Below, one piece after another: positions 16,608 through 24,685 of a stretch of DNA of 31,218 nucleotides. Under the pieces are notes generated by a model. It was not told the origin of the DNA, searched no databases, and was given only the letters and a program-made list of their open reading frames with translations. Location: assembly GCA_964412845.1 (NCBI GenBank), contig CAYPQM010000080.1, positions 1 through 31,218 on the forward strand, written 5' to 3'. A program made the position numbers and the translations under genes. This DNA comes from JAWWPY01 sp964412845. Lineage in GTDB: Bacteria; Actinomycetota; Actinomycetes; Streptosporangiales; Streptosporangiaceae. Each line of letters starts with the position of its first letter. Positions within the stretch are counted from its first letter, which is position 1.

Positions 16608-17636
16608 ATGGCAGCGGAGGCTCTGCAGATCACCGTGGGGGACCGGGTGGTGCGGGTCAGCAACCCGGGCAAGGTGCTGTTTCCCGGGCCCGGGCTGACC
16701 AAGGAGGACATGGTCCGCTACTACATCGCGGTGGGCGGGGGGATGCTGGCCGCGATCGAGGGCAGGCCCACGGCGCTGCGCCGGTACCCGGACGGGATCG
16801 GCGGGGAGTCCTTCTTCCAGAAGCGGGTGCCGCAGGGTGCGCCGCCCTGGGTGGAAACCGTGCGGATCACGTTTCCCAGCGGCCGCTCCGCCGATGAGAT
16901 CTGCCCCACCGAAGTCGCCGTGCTCGCCTGGGCCGCCAACCTCGGCTCGGTCGAGTTCCACCCGTGGCCGGTGCGCCGGCCCGAGGTGGATCACCCGGAC
17001 GAGCTGCGCATTGACCTCGACCCCCAGCCCGGGACCACCTTCCGGGACGCGGTAAGTGCCGCCGTGCTGGCCCGCGAGGTGCTGGCCGGAGTGGGCTGCA
17101 CCGCCTTCGCCAAGACATCCGGCGGCCGCGGTGTGCATCTCGGGGTTCGGATCACACCGGAGTGGACATTCACTGAGGTCCGCCGGGCCGCTATCGCCCT
17201 GGCCCGGGAACTGGCCCGGCAGCGGCCCGACCTGATCACCGCCGACTGGTGGAAGGAGCAGCGGGGCGAGCGGGTCTTTGTCGACTTCAACCAGGCGGCG
17301 CGCGACCGCTCCATGGCGGCCGCCTACTCCGTGCGCGCTACCCCGACCGCCACCGTGTCCGCCCCGGTGACCTGGGACGAGCTGGGAGACGCGGAACCTG
17401 AGGACTTCACTATGGTGACCATGCCGGAGCGGTTCGCCCGGGTCGAGGATCCGCGGGCTGGAATGGACAAGGCGGCCGGCCGCCTTGACGGGCTGCTGGA
17501 GATGGCCGCCGCCGACGAGCGCGATCGCGGCCTGGGCGACATGCCCTACCCGCCGGACTACCCCAAGATGCCCGGCGAGCCGAAGCGCGTCCAGCCCAGC
17601 CGCGCCCGGCCCGCCGCGCCTGGTGACGGCGGTTAG
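16608..17636 (+). CDS. ligD: Stand-alone LigD-type polymerase domain (AEP primase family)
   Basis: The 342-residue protein matches the NHEJ polymerase domain of LigD. It begins VRVSNPGKVLFPGPGLTKEDMVRYY and has EFHPWPVRRPEVDHPDELRIDLDP with catalytic D136 and D138. It continues with FAKTSGGRGVHLGV (H177) and ERVFVDFNQAARDRSMAAAYSVRATPTATVSAPVTWDEL with the third acidic residue. It inserts ribo- or deoxynucleotides during double-strand-break repair. There is no ligase or nuclease domain, as is common in actinomycetes where LigD parts are split. No ku gene is visible in the window. Start ATG 16608 follows GGGGGA closely. It lies 41 bp after the N gap, so its upstream context is unknown. Confidence 0.9.
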   Translation: MAAEALQITVGDRVVRVSNPGKVLFPGPGLTKEDMVRYYIAVGGGMLAAIEGRPTALRRYPDGIGGESFFQKRVPQGAPPWVETVRITFPSGRSADEICPTEVAVLAWAANLGSVEFHPWPVRRPEVDHPDELRIDLDPQPGTTFRDAVSAAVLAREVLAGVGCTAFAKTSGGRGVHLGVRITPEWTFTEVRRAAIALARELARQRPDLITADWWKEQRGERVFVDFNQAARDRSMAAAYSVRATPTATVSAPVTWDELGDAEPEDFTMVTMPERFARVEDPRAGMDKAAGRLDGLLEMAAADERDRGLGDMPYPPDYPKMPGEPKRVQPSRARPAAPGDGG

Positions 17637-17810
17637 CGGCGGCAGCGATGACGGCGGAGATCACCAGCAGCGGCTTAGCTGGTTCCTGCCCGGTCATCAC
17701 GGTTTTGCCGTACCAGGAGATCGGTCACACTAGTAACGTCTGCCGTGCCGCCGAGCGGGATCGCGCAGTCGGGGGTTACTCGGTCCGGGGGGGCGGGGAG
17801 GAGCGGCAAC

Positions 17811-17834
17811 ATGGCGTGTTCGGTCGGATGCTAG
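17811..17834 (+). CDS. Possible 7-codon leader peptide overlapping the glnX start
   Basis: ATG 17811 sits 6-8 nt after the strongest Shine-Dalgarno in this region (GGGGAGGAG, 17796-17804). It encodes M-A-C-S-V-G-C and stops at TAG 17832-17834. The in-frame ATG for glnX at 17828 overlaps the leader's last two codons. This arrangement suits translational coupling or a leader-peptide switch. Two of seven codons are Cys. It is a chance-sized ORF, so confidence is modest. Confidence 0.35.
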   Translation: MACSVGC

Positions 17835-19192
17835 GCACAGGCACACCAGGCACCACGATGACCGCCGTCAGCACTCCTCCGGGTGCCCAGCCGATCGCGG
17901 CGCAGCGCCGTGGCCCCGCCCGGCTGCTCCGGGTCACGACGACGCCGGGTGAGCTCCGGCTGCTCCTCATCGGCCTGGTGCTGCTTTCCCTGCTCTGGGG
18001 CGCGGTGGCGGCCTGGACGGTGAGCCAGCGCGCGTCCGCCGCGGGCGATGTCGTCAGCACCAGTGAACCGCTCACCCTGGACGGCCAGCAGATCTACCGG
18101 TCGCTGTCCGACGCGAACGCCACGGCGGCGACCGCCTTCCTGTCCGGGGGCCTGGAGCCGCTCGCCGCCAGCCGGCGCTACCAGGCCGACATCGCCCGGG
18201 CCGCCGCCCGGCTGGAGGCGGCCACGGCAGCAGCGGGCCACTCGCCGGCCCGGGCCGATCTGGCCACGCTGTCGGTGGACCTGCCCGTGTACACCGGTGA
18301 GGTGGAGACCGCACGAGCCGATAACCGGCTTGGCCTGCCGCTCGGGGCCGCTTACCTGCGGGAGGCGTCCAGCCTGATGCGCGGCACGCTGCTGCCGGCC
18401 GCCAGCGGCGTATCCGCACGGGCCAACGCGCAGCTCACCGCCGACAGCGGGCAGGCGACCGGGCTGCCGCCTGCCCTCCTCGCCCTGGTGGTCGCCGTCA
18501 TCGCCGGGTACGCGCTCTACCGCGCGCAGCGGTGGCTGTCCCAGCGGACGCACCGGATGCTCAACGCCGGGCTGGTGGTGGCGTCCGCGGCCGGCCTGGT
18601 CACCGTGCTGTGGCTGATCGTCGGGCTGACCGTGGCGCGGGCCGACCTGCTGCAGGCACGCGGTCACGGATCGACTCCGGTGCAGGCGCTGGCCCAGGCC
18701 GACATCGCGGCGCTGCAGGCGCACACGGACGAGAGCCTCACCCTGATCGACAACAGCGGTGACGACGCCTTCCAGGCGGACTTCACCGCCGTGCAGAAAA
18801 AGCTCGGGCCGGGCCCGGGGACACTGCTGACCGCCGCGGCCAGCGCCGCCACGGGCAGCCCGGCAGCGCAGCACGCCGCGGCGGCGGGCACCGCGGCGAC
18901 CGCGTGGTACGCCGCCCACCACCAGGTCCGTGCGCTGGACAACGGCGGCGCGCATAGCAAGGCCGTGCGCTCCGCGCTCGGCACCGGGCCGGCTGACTCC
19001 GGTGCCCGGTTCGCCCGCCTGGACAGCGAGCTCACCAGCGCGATCGCCGAAGATCAGGCTGTCTTCCGGGTTCGCGCCGCGGCGGGCCGGGACGCGTCCA
19101 CCGGCCTGGAGGCAGGAGCGATCGTGTTGTCGCTGATCATGGCGGGCGGCTGCGCCTGGGGACTCAGCCGGCGGCTGGCGGAGTACCGGTGA
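17828..19192 (+). CDS. glnX: GlnX-like membrane protein of the PknG amino-acid sensing system
   Basis: The 454-residue protein (from ATG 17828; ATG 17858 gives 444) has four membrane segments: LRLLLIGLVLLSLLWGAVAAWTV, ALLALVVAVIAGYALYRA, AGLVVASAAGLVTVLWLIVGLTV and AGAIVLSLIMAGGCAWGL. Between segments 1-2 and 3-4 lie two predicted outside domains, each about 150 residues, Ala-rich and helical. This topology and the order glnX-glnH-pknG match mycobacteria, where GlnX is thought to relay amino-acid binding by GlnH to PknG. The cytoplasmic part is small, so signalling must use short loops. GTGA overlap with glnH indicates coupling. It opens a seven-gene operon. An in-frame ORF extends upstream to 17648 without good coding character. 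Confidence 0.82.
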   Translation: MLGTGTPGTTMTAVSTPPGAQPIAAQRRGPARLLRVTTTPGELRLLLIGLVLLSLLWGAVAAWTVSQRASAAGDVVSTSEPLTLDGQQIYRSLSDANATAATAFLSGGLEPLAASRRYQADIARAAARLEAATAAAGHSPARADLATLSVDLPVYTGEVETARADNRLGLPLGAAYLREASSLMRGTLLPAASGVSARANAQLTADSGQATGLPPALLALVVAVIAGYALYRAQRWLSQRTHRMLNAGLVVASAAGLVTVLWLIVGLTVARADLLQARGHGSTPVQALAQADIAALQAHTDESLTLIDNSGDDAFQADFTAVQKKLGPGPGTLLTAAASAATGSPAAQHAAAAGTAATAWYAAHHQVRALDNGGAHSKAVRSALGTGPADSGARFARLDSELTSAIAEDQAVFRVRAAAGRDASTGLEAGAIVLSLIMAGGCAWGLSRRLAEYR

Positions 19193-20112
19193 GGGCCCGC
19201 GGCTGGCTCAGCATCCCGCTGCTCGCCGTGACAACGGCCGCGGTGACCTTCTCGGCGGCGCCCGCGTCGGCGATGCGGCCCGCGGTCAGCCCGGCCGTGC
19301 CAGCGGCGGCGGCCGCCACATCCTGCGATCCCACGGCGAGCTTGCGGCCGGCCGGCCCGCCGCAGGTGACGCCGGGCTCATTCATGGCCAGGATCCGGGC
19401 CCGCGGCTACCTCATCGCCGGCGTCGACCAGACCACCTACCACTTCGGCTACCTCAATCCGCTGAACGGCCAGATTGAGGGGTTCGACATCGACATGGTG
19501 CGCGCGGTCGCCGCGGCCATCTTCGGCAACCCCAACAAAGTCCAGTACAAGGCCATCACGGATGCCCAGCGGATTCCCGACATCCAGTCCGGGGCCGTCG
19601 ACATCGTGGCGCATACCATGACGATCAACTGTGACCGGCTCAAGCTGGCCGACTTCTCCACCGTCTACTACGACGCGGGCCAGCGGGTGCTCGTGGAGAA
19701 GGACTCGCGGGCCACCAGCATCGGCGATCTGGGCGGGAAGAAGGTGTGCGCCACGACCGGGTCTACCTCCGTCGCCAACATCGCCGCCGCGCGGCCCCGG
19801 CCCATCCCCGTCGCGGTGCCCTACTGGACGGACTGCCTGGTGCTGCTGCAGCAGGGCCAGGTCGCGGCGATCTCCACCGATGACTCGATCCTGGCTGGCC
19901 TGGCCGCCCAGGATCCCTACACCAGGATGGTCGGCCCGCGCTTCACCAGTGAGCCGTACGGCCTGGCCATCTCCAAGCAGCACCCCGACTTCGTCCGGTT
20001 CGTCAACGCGGTGCTCGCGAAGCTGCGCAGCAACGGTCAGTGGGCCGCCAGCTACGCCCACTGGATCGGCAGCCCGGTCCCGGCGCCACCGCCTGCCCAT
20101 TACACGAGCTGA
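19189..20112 (+). CDS. glnH: GlnH-like periplasmic amino-acid-binding protein
   Basis: This is a 307-residue type-3 solute-binding protein. It shares the signature region CDPTASLRP with the mycobacterial GlnH of the PknG locus. Then come RIRARGYLIAGVDQTTYHFGYLNP, IEGFDIDMVRAVAAAIFG, VDIVAHTMTINCDRLKLADFSTVYYDAGQRVLVEKDS, KKVCATTGSTSV and ISTDDSILAGLAAQDPY. These are the ligand-binding lobes for acidic/amide amino acids in the homologue. Residues 1-28 are a Sec-type signal with ASA-M cleavage. Unlike the mycobacterial lipoprotein, no lipobox cysteine is present, so the protein would be secreted or held by GlnX. Start GTG 19189 overlaps the glnX stop. No ABC permease or ATPase is near, which fits sensing rather than uptake. 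Confidence 0.9.
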   Translation: MRARGWLSIPLLAVTTAAVTFSAAPASAMRPAVSPAVPAAAAATSCDPTASLRPAGPPQVTPGSFMARIRARGYLIAGVDQTTYHFGYLNPLNGQIEGFDIDMVRAVAAAIFGNPNKVQYKAITDAQRIPDIQSGAVDIVAHTMTINCDRLKLADFSTVYYDAGQRVLVEKDSRATSIGDLGGKKVCATTGSTSVANIAAARPRPIPVAVPYWTDCLVLLQQGQVAAISTDDSILAGLAAQDPYTRMVGPRFTSEPYGLAISKQHPDFVRFVNAVLAKLRSNGQWAASYAHWIGSPVPAPPPAHYTS

Positions 20113-20122
20113 GCCGGCGGCG

Positions 20123-21337
20123 ATGGTGATGACCCGGGAGCAGGCGGCGGCGGCGGTGACCGCCGCGGCCGCGCAGCGTGACGGCATCCAGCAGAATCTG
20201 CTCGACCTCGACGGCAGTTTCGGCAAGCGTCTGCTGGCCGGGGCGAGCCTGGCCGGTGCGACGAAGAAGCGCTGGGACGCGGCCAGCGCCGAGATGACCG
20301 CCCTCTGGGAGACCTTCACGGCATACTCAGCGGTGGTCGAGCGCGCCGCCGGGCTGCTGGCCCGGGTCCGCCGGTCGTCGGCCCCGGAACTGGCGGAGAT
20401 CACCGCGCTGCTCACCGGATCATCGGTGCGGCTGACCCGGGCTCCGGCACCGCTGGCCCGGCGGGACCTGACCGACAGCGGCAGCTCGCAGCTCTCCCTG
20501 GCCGCGGCCGTCCGGGAGATGAACCGCGCCTTCGCCACCGTCACCGACGTGGTGACCTGCGCGGAGAACGTCTGGAACGAGGCGGCGGGCCGGCTGGACC
20601 AGATCAGCGCCCAGCTGGGCCCGGCCCGGCGCCAGGCGGACGGGCTGGCCGACGAGGCGCTGGCCGGGACGCTCGCGGCGGCCGAGGCCGAGCTGGGCGC
20701 CCTGCGCGATCTGCTGAACTCCGATCCGCTCGCGCTCTGGCAGCGCAGCGGGGTCGATACCACCAGGCTGGACCGGCTCCGGGAGCAGGCCGCCGCGATC
20801 GTGTCCCGGGTCGACGAGCTCGCCGGGCTGCGCGGCGACGCGCAGCGACGGCTGGCCGTCGTCGCCTCGGCGGTCGCGGCTGCGGACGCCGCCTGGCAGG
20901 ACGCCGCGGCCGCCCGGGACCGGGCGGCCGCGAAGATTGCCGAACCAGCGCTGCCGCCCCGGCTGGACGCCGCTGGCCTGGGCGGCCGGCTCGGCGCGCT
21001 GGACGCACTGCGGACCGCTGGGCGGTGGTCCCGGCTGGCTTCGGAGCTTGACAGCATCGAGAAGCAGGCGGCCGCCGCCACGCAGCGCTGCCGCGATGCC
21101 GAGCAGGCGGCCCTCGCCTGCCTGGGCCGGCGCGACGAGCTGCGTGGGCTGCTGGACGCGTACCAGGCCAAAGCCGCACGGCTCGGCGCCGCCGAGAACC
21201 TGGATCTCGCCGCGCGTTACGACCAGGCCCATGACCTGCTGTGGACGGCGCCGTGCGATCTCGCGGCCGCGGCGGCCGCGGTGACTCACTACCAGCAGGC
21301 AATCCTGGCGCTCAATGGACAGGAACGGCGGGCATGA
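20123..21337 (+). CDS. Long helical/coiled-coil protein of the PknG locus, function unknown
   Basis: This 404-residue, Ala/Leu/Arg-rich protein is nearly all predicted helix and has no membrane segment or signal peptide. Repeated heptad-like stretches include LAAAEAELGALRDLL, RLREQAAAIVSRVDELAGLRGDAQRRLAVVAS and LASELDSIEKQAAAATQRC. The open frame extends further upstream inside glnH, but ATG 20123, 10 bp after the glnH stop, is the natural start. Its stop overlaps pknG as ATGA, so it is tightly coupled between the sensor and the kinase. The absence of an enzyme motif suggests a scaffold or adaptor for the kinase complex; that is inference. I do not recognise a named domain. Confidence 0.8.
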   Translation: MVMTREQAAAAVTAAAAQRDGIQQNLLDLDGSFGKRLLAGASLAGATKKRWDAASAEMTALWETFTAYSAVVERAAGLLARVRRSSAPELAEITALLTGSSVRLTRAPAPLARRDLTDSGSSQLSLAAAVREMNRAFATVTDVVTCAENVWNEAAGRLDQISAQLGPARRQADGLADEALAGTLAAAEAELGALRDLLNSDPLALWQRSGVDTTRLDRLREQAAAIVSRVDELAGLRGDAQRRLAVVASAVAAADAAWQDAAAARDRAAAKIAEPALPPRLDAAGLGGRLGALDALRTAGRWSRLASELDSIEKQAAAATQRCRDAEQAALACLGRRDELRGLLDAYQAKAARLGAAENLDLAARYDQAHDLLWTAPCDLAAAAAAVTHYQQAILALNGQERRA

Positions 21338-23625
21338 GCACGGCCATGACCAGATGCACGCAGCCGGGCTGCGACGGGACTATCGACGGCGGGTTCTGCG
21401 ATGTCTGCGGGCTGGCGCCGGCGCCAGCGCTGGCTGGTGCCGGGCCGGTGAGCCAGGCCGCACCGGTCGCGCGGCCGGGATCGGCGTCGGTGCCGGTGAC
21501 GTCGTCGGCCGGCAGCCGCGCGGGCAGCCGGGGCTCCCGGTCCGGCAGCAGCCGGTCGTCCCGGGGCAGCCTGGGCGCGGGGCTGGTGGAGGTTCCGCCG
21601 GTGCCCGCCCGCGATCCGGCGACCGCGGTGCTCGCCGACCCCAAGGTGCCGGAGAACAGGCGATTCTGCGGCAAGTGCGAGCGCCCGGTGGGCCGCGGCG
21701 TGGACGGTCGGCCGGGGCTGGCCGAGGGTTTCTGCCGCAACTGCGGTAACCCGTTCTCGTTCATCCCGAAACTGGAGCCCGGGGAGCAGGTCGGCGGCCA
21801 GTACGAGGTGCTCGGCTGCCTGGCGCATGGCGGGCTGGGCTGGATCTACCTGGCCCGGGACCGCAACGTCAGCGACCGGTGGGTGGTCCTCAAGGGCCTG
21901 CTCGACAGCGGAGACGCTGACGCGATGGCGGCGGCGGTCGCTGAGCGGCGGTTCCTGGCCACCGTCGAGCACCCCAACATCGTCCGGATCTACAACTTCG
22001 TGCAGCACGCCGACCGGCGCACCGGCGAGGCGGCCGGGTACATCGTGATGGAGTACGTGAGCGGCCAGTCGCTCCGGCAGATCCTGCTGCAGCGGCGCCA
22101 GGCCAGCCAGTCGCTGCCGCTGCCGGTGGCGCTCGCCTACGCCATCGAGGTGCTCCCCGCGCTCGGGTACCTGCACAGCAAGGGCCTGGTCTACTGCGAC
22201 TTCAAGCCGGACAACGTGATCCAGACCGAGGAGCAGCTCAAGCTGATCGACATGGGCGGGGTCCGGCCGATCGATGATGACGACAGCCCGATCTACGGCA
22301 CGGTCGGGTACCAGGCGCCGGAGATCGCGACCGACGGGCCGTCTCCGTCCTCTGACCTCTACACGGTCGGCCGGGCGCTGGCCGTGCTCACCTTCGAGTT
22401 CTCCGGTTACCAGAGCACATTTCAGCACAGCCTGCCTGACCCGGCGAAGGTCCCGCTGCTGGCCGAGCAGGAGTCGTTCCACCGGCTGCTCCGCCATGCC
22501 ACCGACCCCGACCCGCTGCGCCGCTTCGGCACGGCCGGGGAGATGGCCGAGCAGCTCACCGGGGTCCTGCGGGAGGTTCTCGCGGTGGCCGACGGGGAGG
22601 CCCGGCCTGCTTTCTCGGCCCTGTTCAGCCCCGAGTTGCAGGCGATCGGCGCCGCCGCGGCGATGGACTCAGGTGGCGCCGGGGCCCAGGACGCGGCGCC
22701 ACTGGCCGCTGAGGTGGTGGCGGCGCTGCCGGTGCCGCAGGTGGACACCACCGACCCGGCCGCGGGGTTCCTGGCCACCCTCAGCACGCTCGACCCGGTG
22801 CCGCGGACCGCTGCCCTGTACGCCGCGGCCACCGGGGAACCTGGCACGCCGCCCGAGGTGGCCGGATCGGCGGAGACGCGCCTGGCCCTGGCCCGTTCCC
22901 TGATCGTCACTGGCGACCTGGACGGCGCCGCCAGCACGCTGGCGGACCTGGTCGCGAGCGGGCTCGCGGACTGGCGGACCACCTGGTACCAAGGGCTGCG
23001 GGAGCTGGCGGCCGGCCGGGCCGGCGCGGCCCGTACCGCGTTCGACGCCGTCTGCGACGTGCTGCCCGGTGAACTCGCGCCCAAGCTCGCGCTCGCGTTC
23101 GCCGCCGAGGCCGCGGCCGACCGGGCCACTGCCGCCCGCTACTTCCAGCTCGTCTGGACGGTCGACCGTTCCTACGTGAGCGCCGCGTTCGGGCTGGCCC
23201 GGATGCGGCTGGCGGCGGGCGACCGGTCCGGCGCGATCGCCGCGCTGGCCGGGGTGCCCGAGACGTCCAGCCACTACGTGGCGGCGCAACTCGCCGCGGT
23301 GGAGATCCACGTCACCCGCCGCGATCAAGCCGGGGTGAGCCCTGATGATCTGCGGGAGGCGGCTGGCCGGCTCAGCCGGCTGAAGCTTGACACCGCCCGG
23401 CAGGAGCACCTGACCGCCGCGATCTTGCAGGCGGCGCTCGACAGCGTGGCGGCCGGGCAGGCACTCGGCCACGGCCAGCTGCTCGGTTCCGAGCTGACCG
23501 AGCGCTCGCTGCGCTTCGGCCTGGAGAAGAGCTACCGGGCGCTGGCCCGGCTGGCACCGGACGGGGCCCATCGGATCGAGCTTGTCGACCTGGCCAATGA
23601 CGTCCGCCCGAGGACGTGGCTCTGA
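21334..23625 (+). CDS. pknG: Serine/threonine protein kinase PknG
   Basis: The 763-residue protein has the PknG architecture. It begins with an extra zinc ribbon at residues 8-24 (CTQPGC...FCDVCG) and a Ser/Arg/Gly linker. The rubredoxin-like module at about 110-140 has CGKC and CRNC. The kinase domain at about 150-420 has a GGLGWIYLARD loop, catalytic Lys in WVVLKGLLDSGD, ELHR-less catalytic loop VYCDFKPDNV, DMGG in place of DFG, and GTVGYQAPEI. A TPR-like C-terminus spans about 500-740. In mycobacteria PknG phosphorylates the FHA protein GarA to control glutamate/2-oxoglutarate metabolism. Here a different, zinc-ribbon FHA protein is encoded in the same operon. Soluble, no membrane segment. 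Start ATG 21334 overlaps the upstream stop. Confidence 0.96.
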   Translation: MSTAMTRCTQPGCDGTIDGGFCDVCGLAPAPALAGAGPVSQAAPVARPGSASVPVTSSAGSRAGSRGSRSGSSRSSRGSLGAGLVEVPPVPARDPATAVLADPKVPENRRFCGKCERPVGRGVDGRPGLAEGFCRNCGNPFSFIPKLEPGEQVGGQYEVLGCLAHGGLGWIYLARDRNVSDRWVVLKGLLDSGDADAMAAAVAERRFLATVEHPNIVRIYNFVQHADRRTGEAAGYIVMEYVSGQSLRQILLQRRQASQSLPLPVALAYAIEVLPALGYLHSKGLVYCDFKPDNVIQTEEQLKLIDMGGVRPIDDDDSPIYGTVGYQAPEIATDGPSPSSDLYTVGRALAVLTFEFSGYQSTFQHSLPDPAKVPLLAEQESFHRLLRHATDPDPLRRFGTAGEMAEQLTGVLREVLAVADGEARPAFSALFSPELQAIGAAAAMDSGGAGAQDAAPLAAEVVAALPVPQVDTTDPAAGFLATLSTLDPVPRTAALYAAATGEPGTPPEVAGSAETRLALARSLIVTGDLDGAASTLADLVASGLADWRTTWYQGLRELAAGRAGAARTAFDAVCDVLPGELAPKLALAFAAEAAADRATAARYFQLVWTVDRSYVSAAFGLARMRLAAGDRSGAIAALAGVPETSSHYVAAQLAAVEIHVTRRDQAGVSPDDLREAAGRLSRLKLDTARQEHLTAAILQAALDSVAAGQALGHGQLLGSELTERSLRFGLEKSYRALARLAPDGAHRIELVDLANDVRPRTWL

Positions 23626-24662
23626 TGGCCGGCCCAGCCCCGGCGGCCGCCCGCGACTGCCCGTCCTGCGGTGCGCCAGTCGGACCGCAGGACAGCTTCT
23701 GTGAGTCCTGCGGGACGGAACTGGCCCCGGCCTCGGTCAGCAGCGGCGAGCCCGGCGGCGCCACGCAGTGCCCGGCCTGCCCATCAGCCCAGATCACCGC
23801 CGACGGCTACTGCGAGTCGTGCGGGCGCAAGGTGCCGTCCGGCCGTGATCACCAGGAACTCGATCTCGGGCTGCTGGCCGGCGTGACCGACCGGGGCCTG
23901 CGGCATCACCGGAACGAAGACGCGATGGCGCTCGCGACCGCGGACACCGAGGCCGGCCCGGTCGCAGTGGCGGTGGTGTGCGACGGGGTCTCCACCTCCG
24001 AGCGCCCGGATGAGGCATCGCTGGCGGCGGCGCAGGCCGCCGTGCGCGTGCTGCTGACCGCCGTGCGGACCGGTGAGGATCTGGTGGAAGCGTCCTCGGC
24101 GGCGGTCAGCTCCGCCCAGGACGCGGTGGCCAGCCTGGGTGCCCGGTCCAGGAACGCGCCCTCGGCCACATTCGTTTCCGCGGTGATGACCAGCGACGCC
24201 GTGACATTGTGCTGGCTGGGGGACAGCCGCGCCTACTGGCTGGCCGACGGCCCAGGTCCGGCGGCTCAGTTGCTGACCAGGGACGATTCCCTGGCCGAGG
24301 AGATGGTCGCGGCGGGGCTGCTCGCCGCGGACGAGGCGATGTCATCGCCGAACGCGCACGTGGTGACGCGCTGGATTGGCGCGGACCTCGGCGGGTCGGC
24401 GCCGCACGTCCTGACGTTCGAGCCGCCTGGTCCTGGCGTGCTGCTGGTCTGCTCGGACGGGTTGTGGAACTACCTGCCCGAGGCGGCGAAACTGGCCGAG
24501 CGGGCGCTGCCCGGTGCGCTGACCGACCCGCTGGCCGCTGCAGGCGCGCTGGTCACGTTCGCGATCGAGGCAGGTGGCTCGGACAACATCACCGCCGTCC
24601 TGGCCCCGTTTCCGCCGACCCGGCCGGCGCCTGCCGGGCCGGCCGCGACAGCTTCCAGCTGA
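23625..24662 (+). CDS. PP2C-family protein phosphatase with two N-terminal zinc ribbons
   Basis: This is a 345-residue protein. Zinc ribbons at C12/C15/C26/C29 and C49/C52/C63/C66 precede a PP2C domain from about residue 85. The phosphatase motifs are in order: GLRHHRNEDA, VCDGVS (metal-binding Asp), SATFVSAVM, WLGDSRAYWL, LVCSDGLWNY and SDNITAVL. It removes phosphate from Ser/Thr and is the natural counter-enzyme to the PknG in front of it. TGATG overlap with the pknG stop gives a 1-bp coupled start (ATG 23625; GTG 23616 possible). Zinc ribbons are unusual on PP2C but echo those of PknG and the FHA protein here, suggesting shared docking. Confidence 0.92.
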   Translation: MAGPAPAAARDCPSCGAPVGPQDSFCESCGTELAPASVSSGEPGGATQCPACPSAQITADGYCESCGRKVPSGRDHQELDLGLLAGVTDRGLRHHRNEDAMALATADTEAGPVAVAVVCDGVSTSERPDEASLAAAQAAVRVLLTAVRTGEDLVEASSAAVSSAQDAVASLGARSRNAPSATFVSAVMTSDAVTLCWLGDSRAYWLADGPGPAAQLLTRDDSLAEEMVAAGLLAADEAMSSPNAHVVTRWIGADLGGSAPHVLTFEPPGPGVLLVCSDGLWNYLPEAAKLAERALPGALTDPLAAAGALVTFAIEAGGSDNITAVLAPFPPTRPAPAGPAATASS

Positions 24663-24685
24663 TCCCGTGCAGAGGAGAACTGCCG

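Noticed and set aside
17700..17740. SigA promoter ahead of glnX (TTGCCG with TAGTAA)
   Set aside because: The spacer of 20 bp is too long and the -10 lacks the final T; no convincing promoter could be placed in 17637-17800.
19189..20112. GlnH as part of an ABC amino-acid importer
   Set aside because: No permease or ATPase gene is nearby, and the sequence follows the PknG-locus GlnH, so sensing is the better reading.
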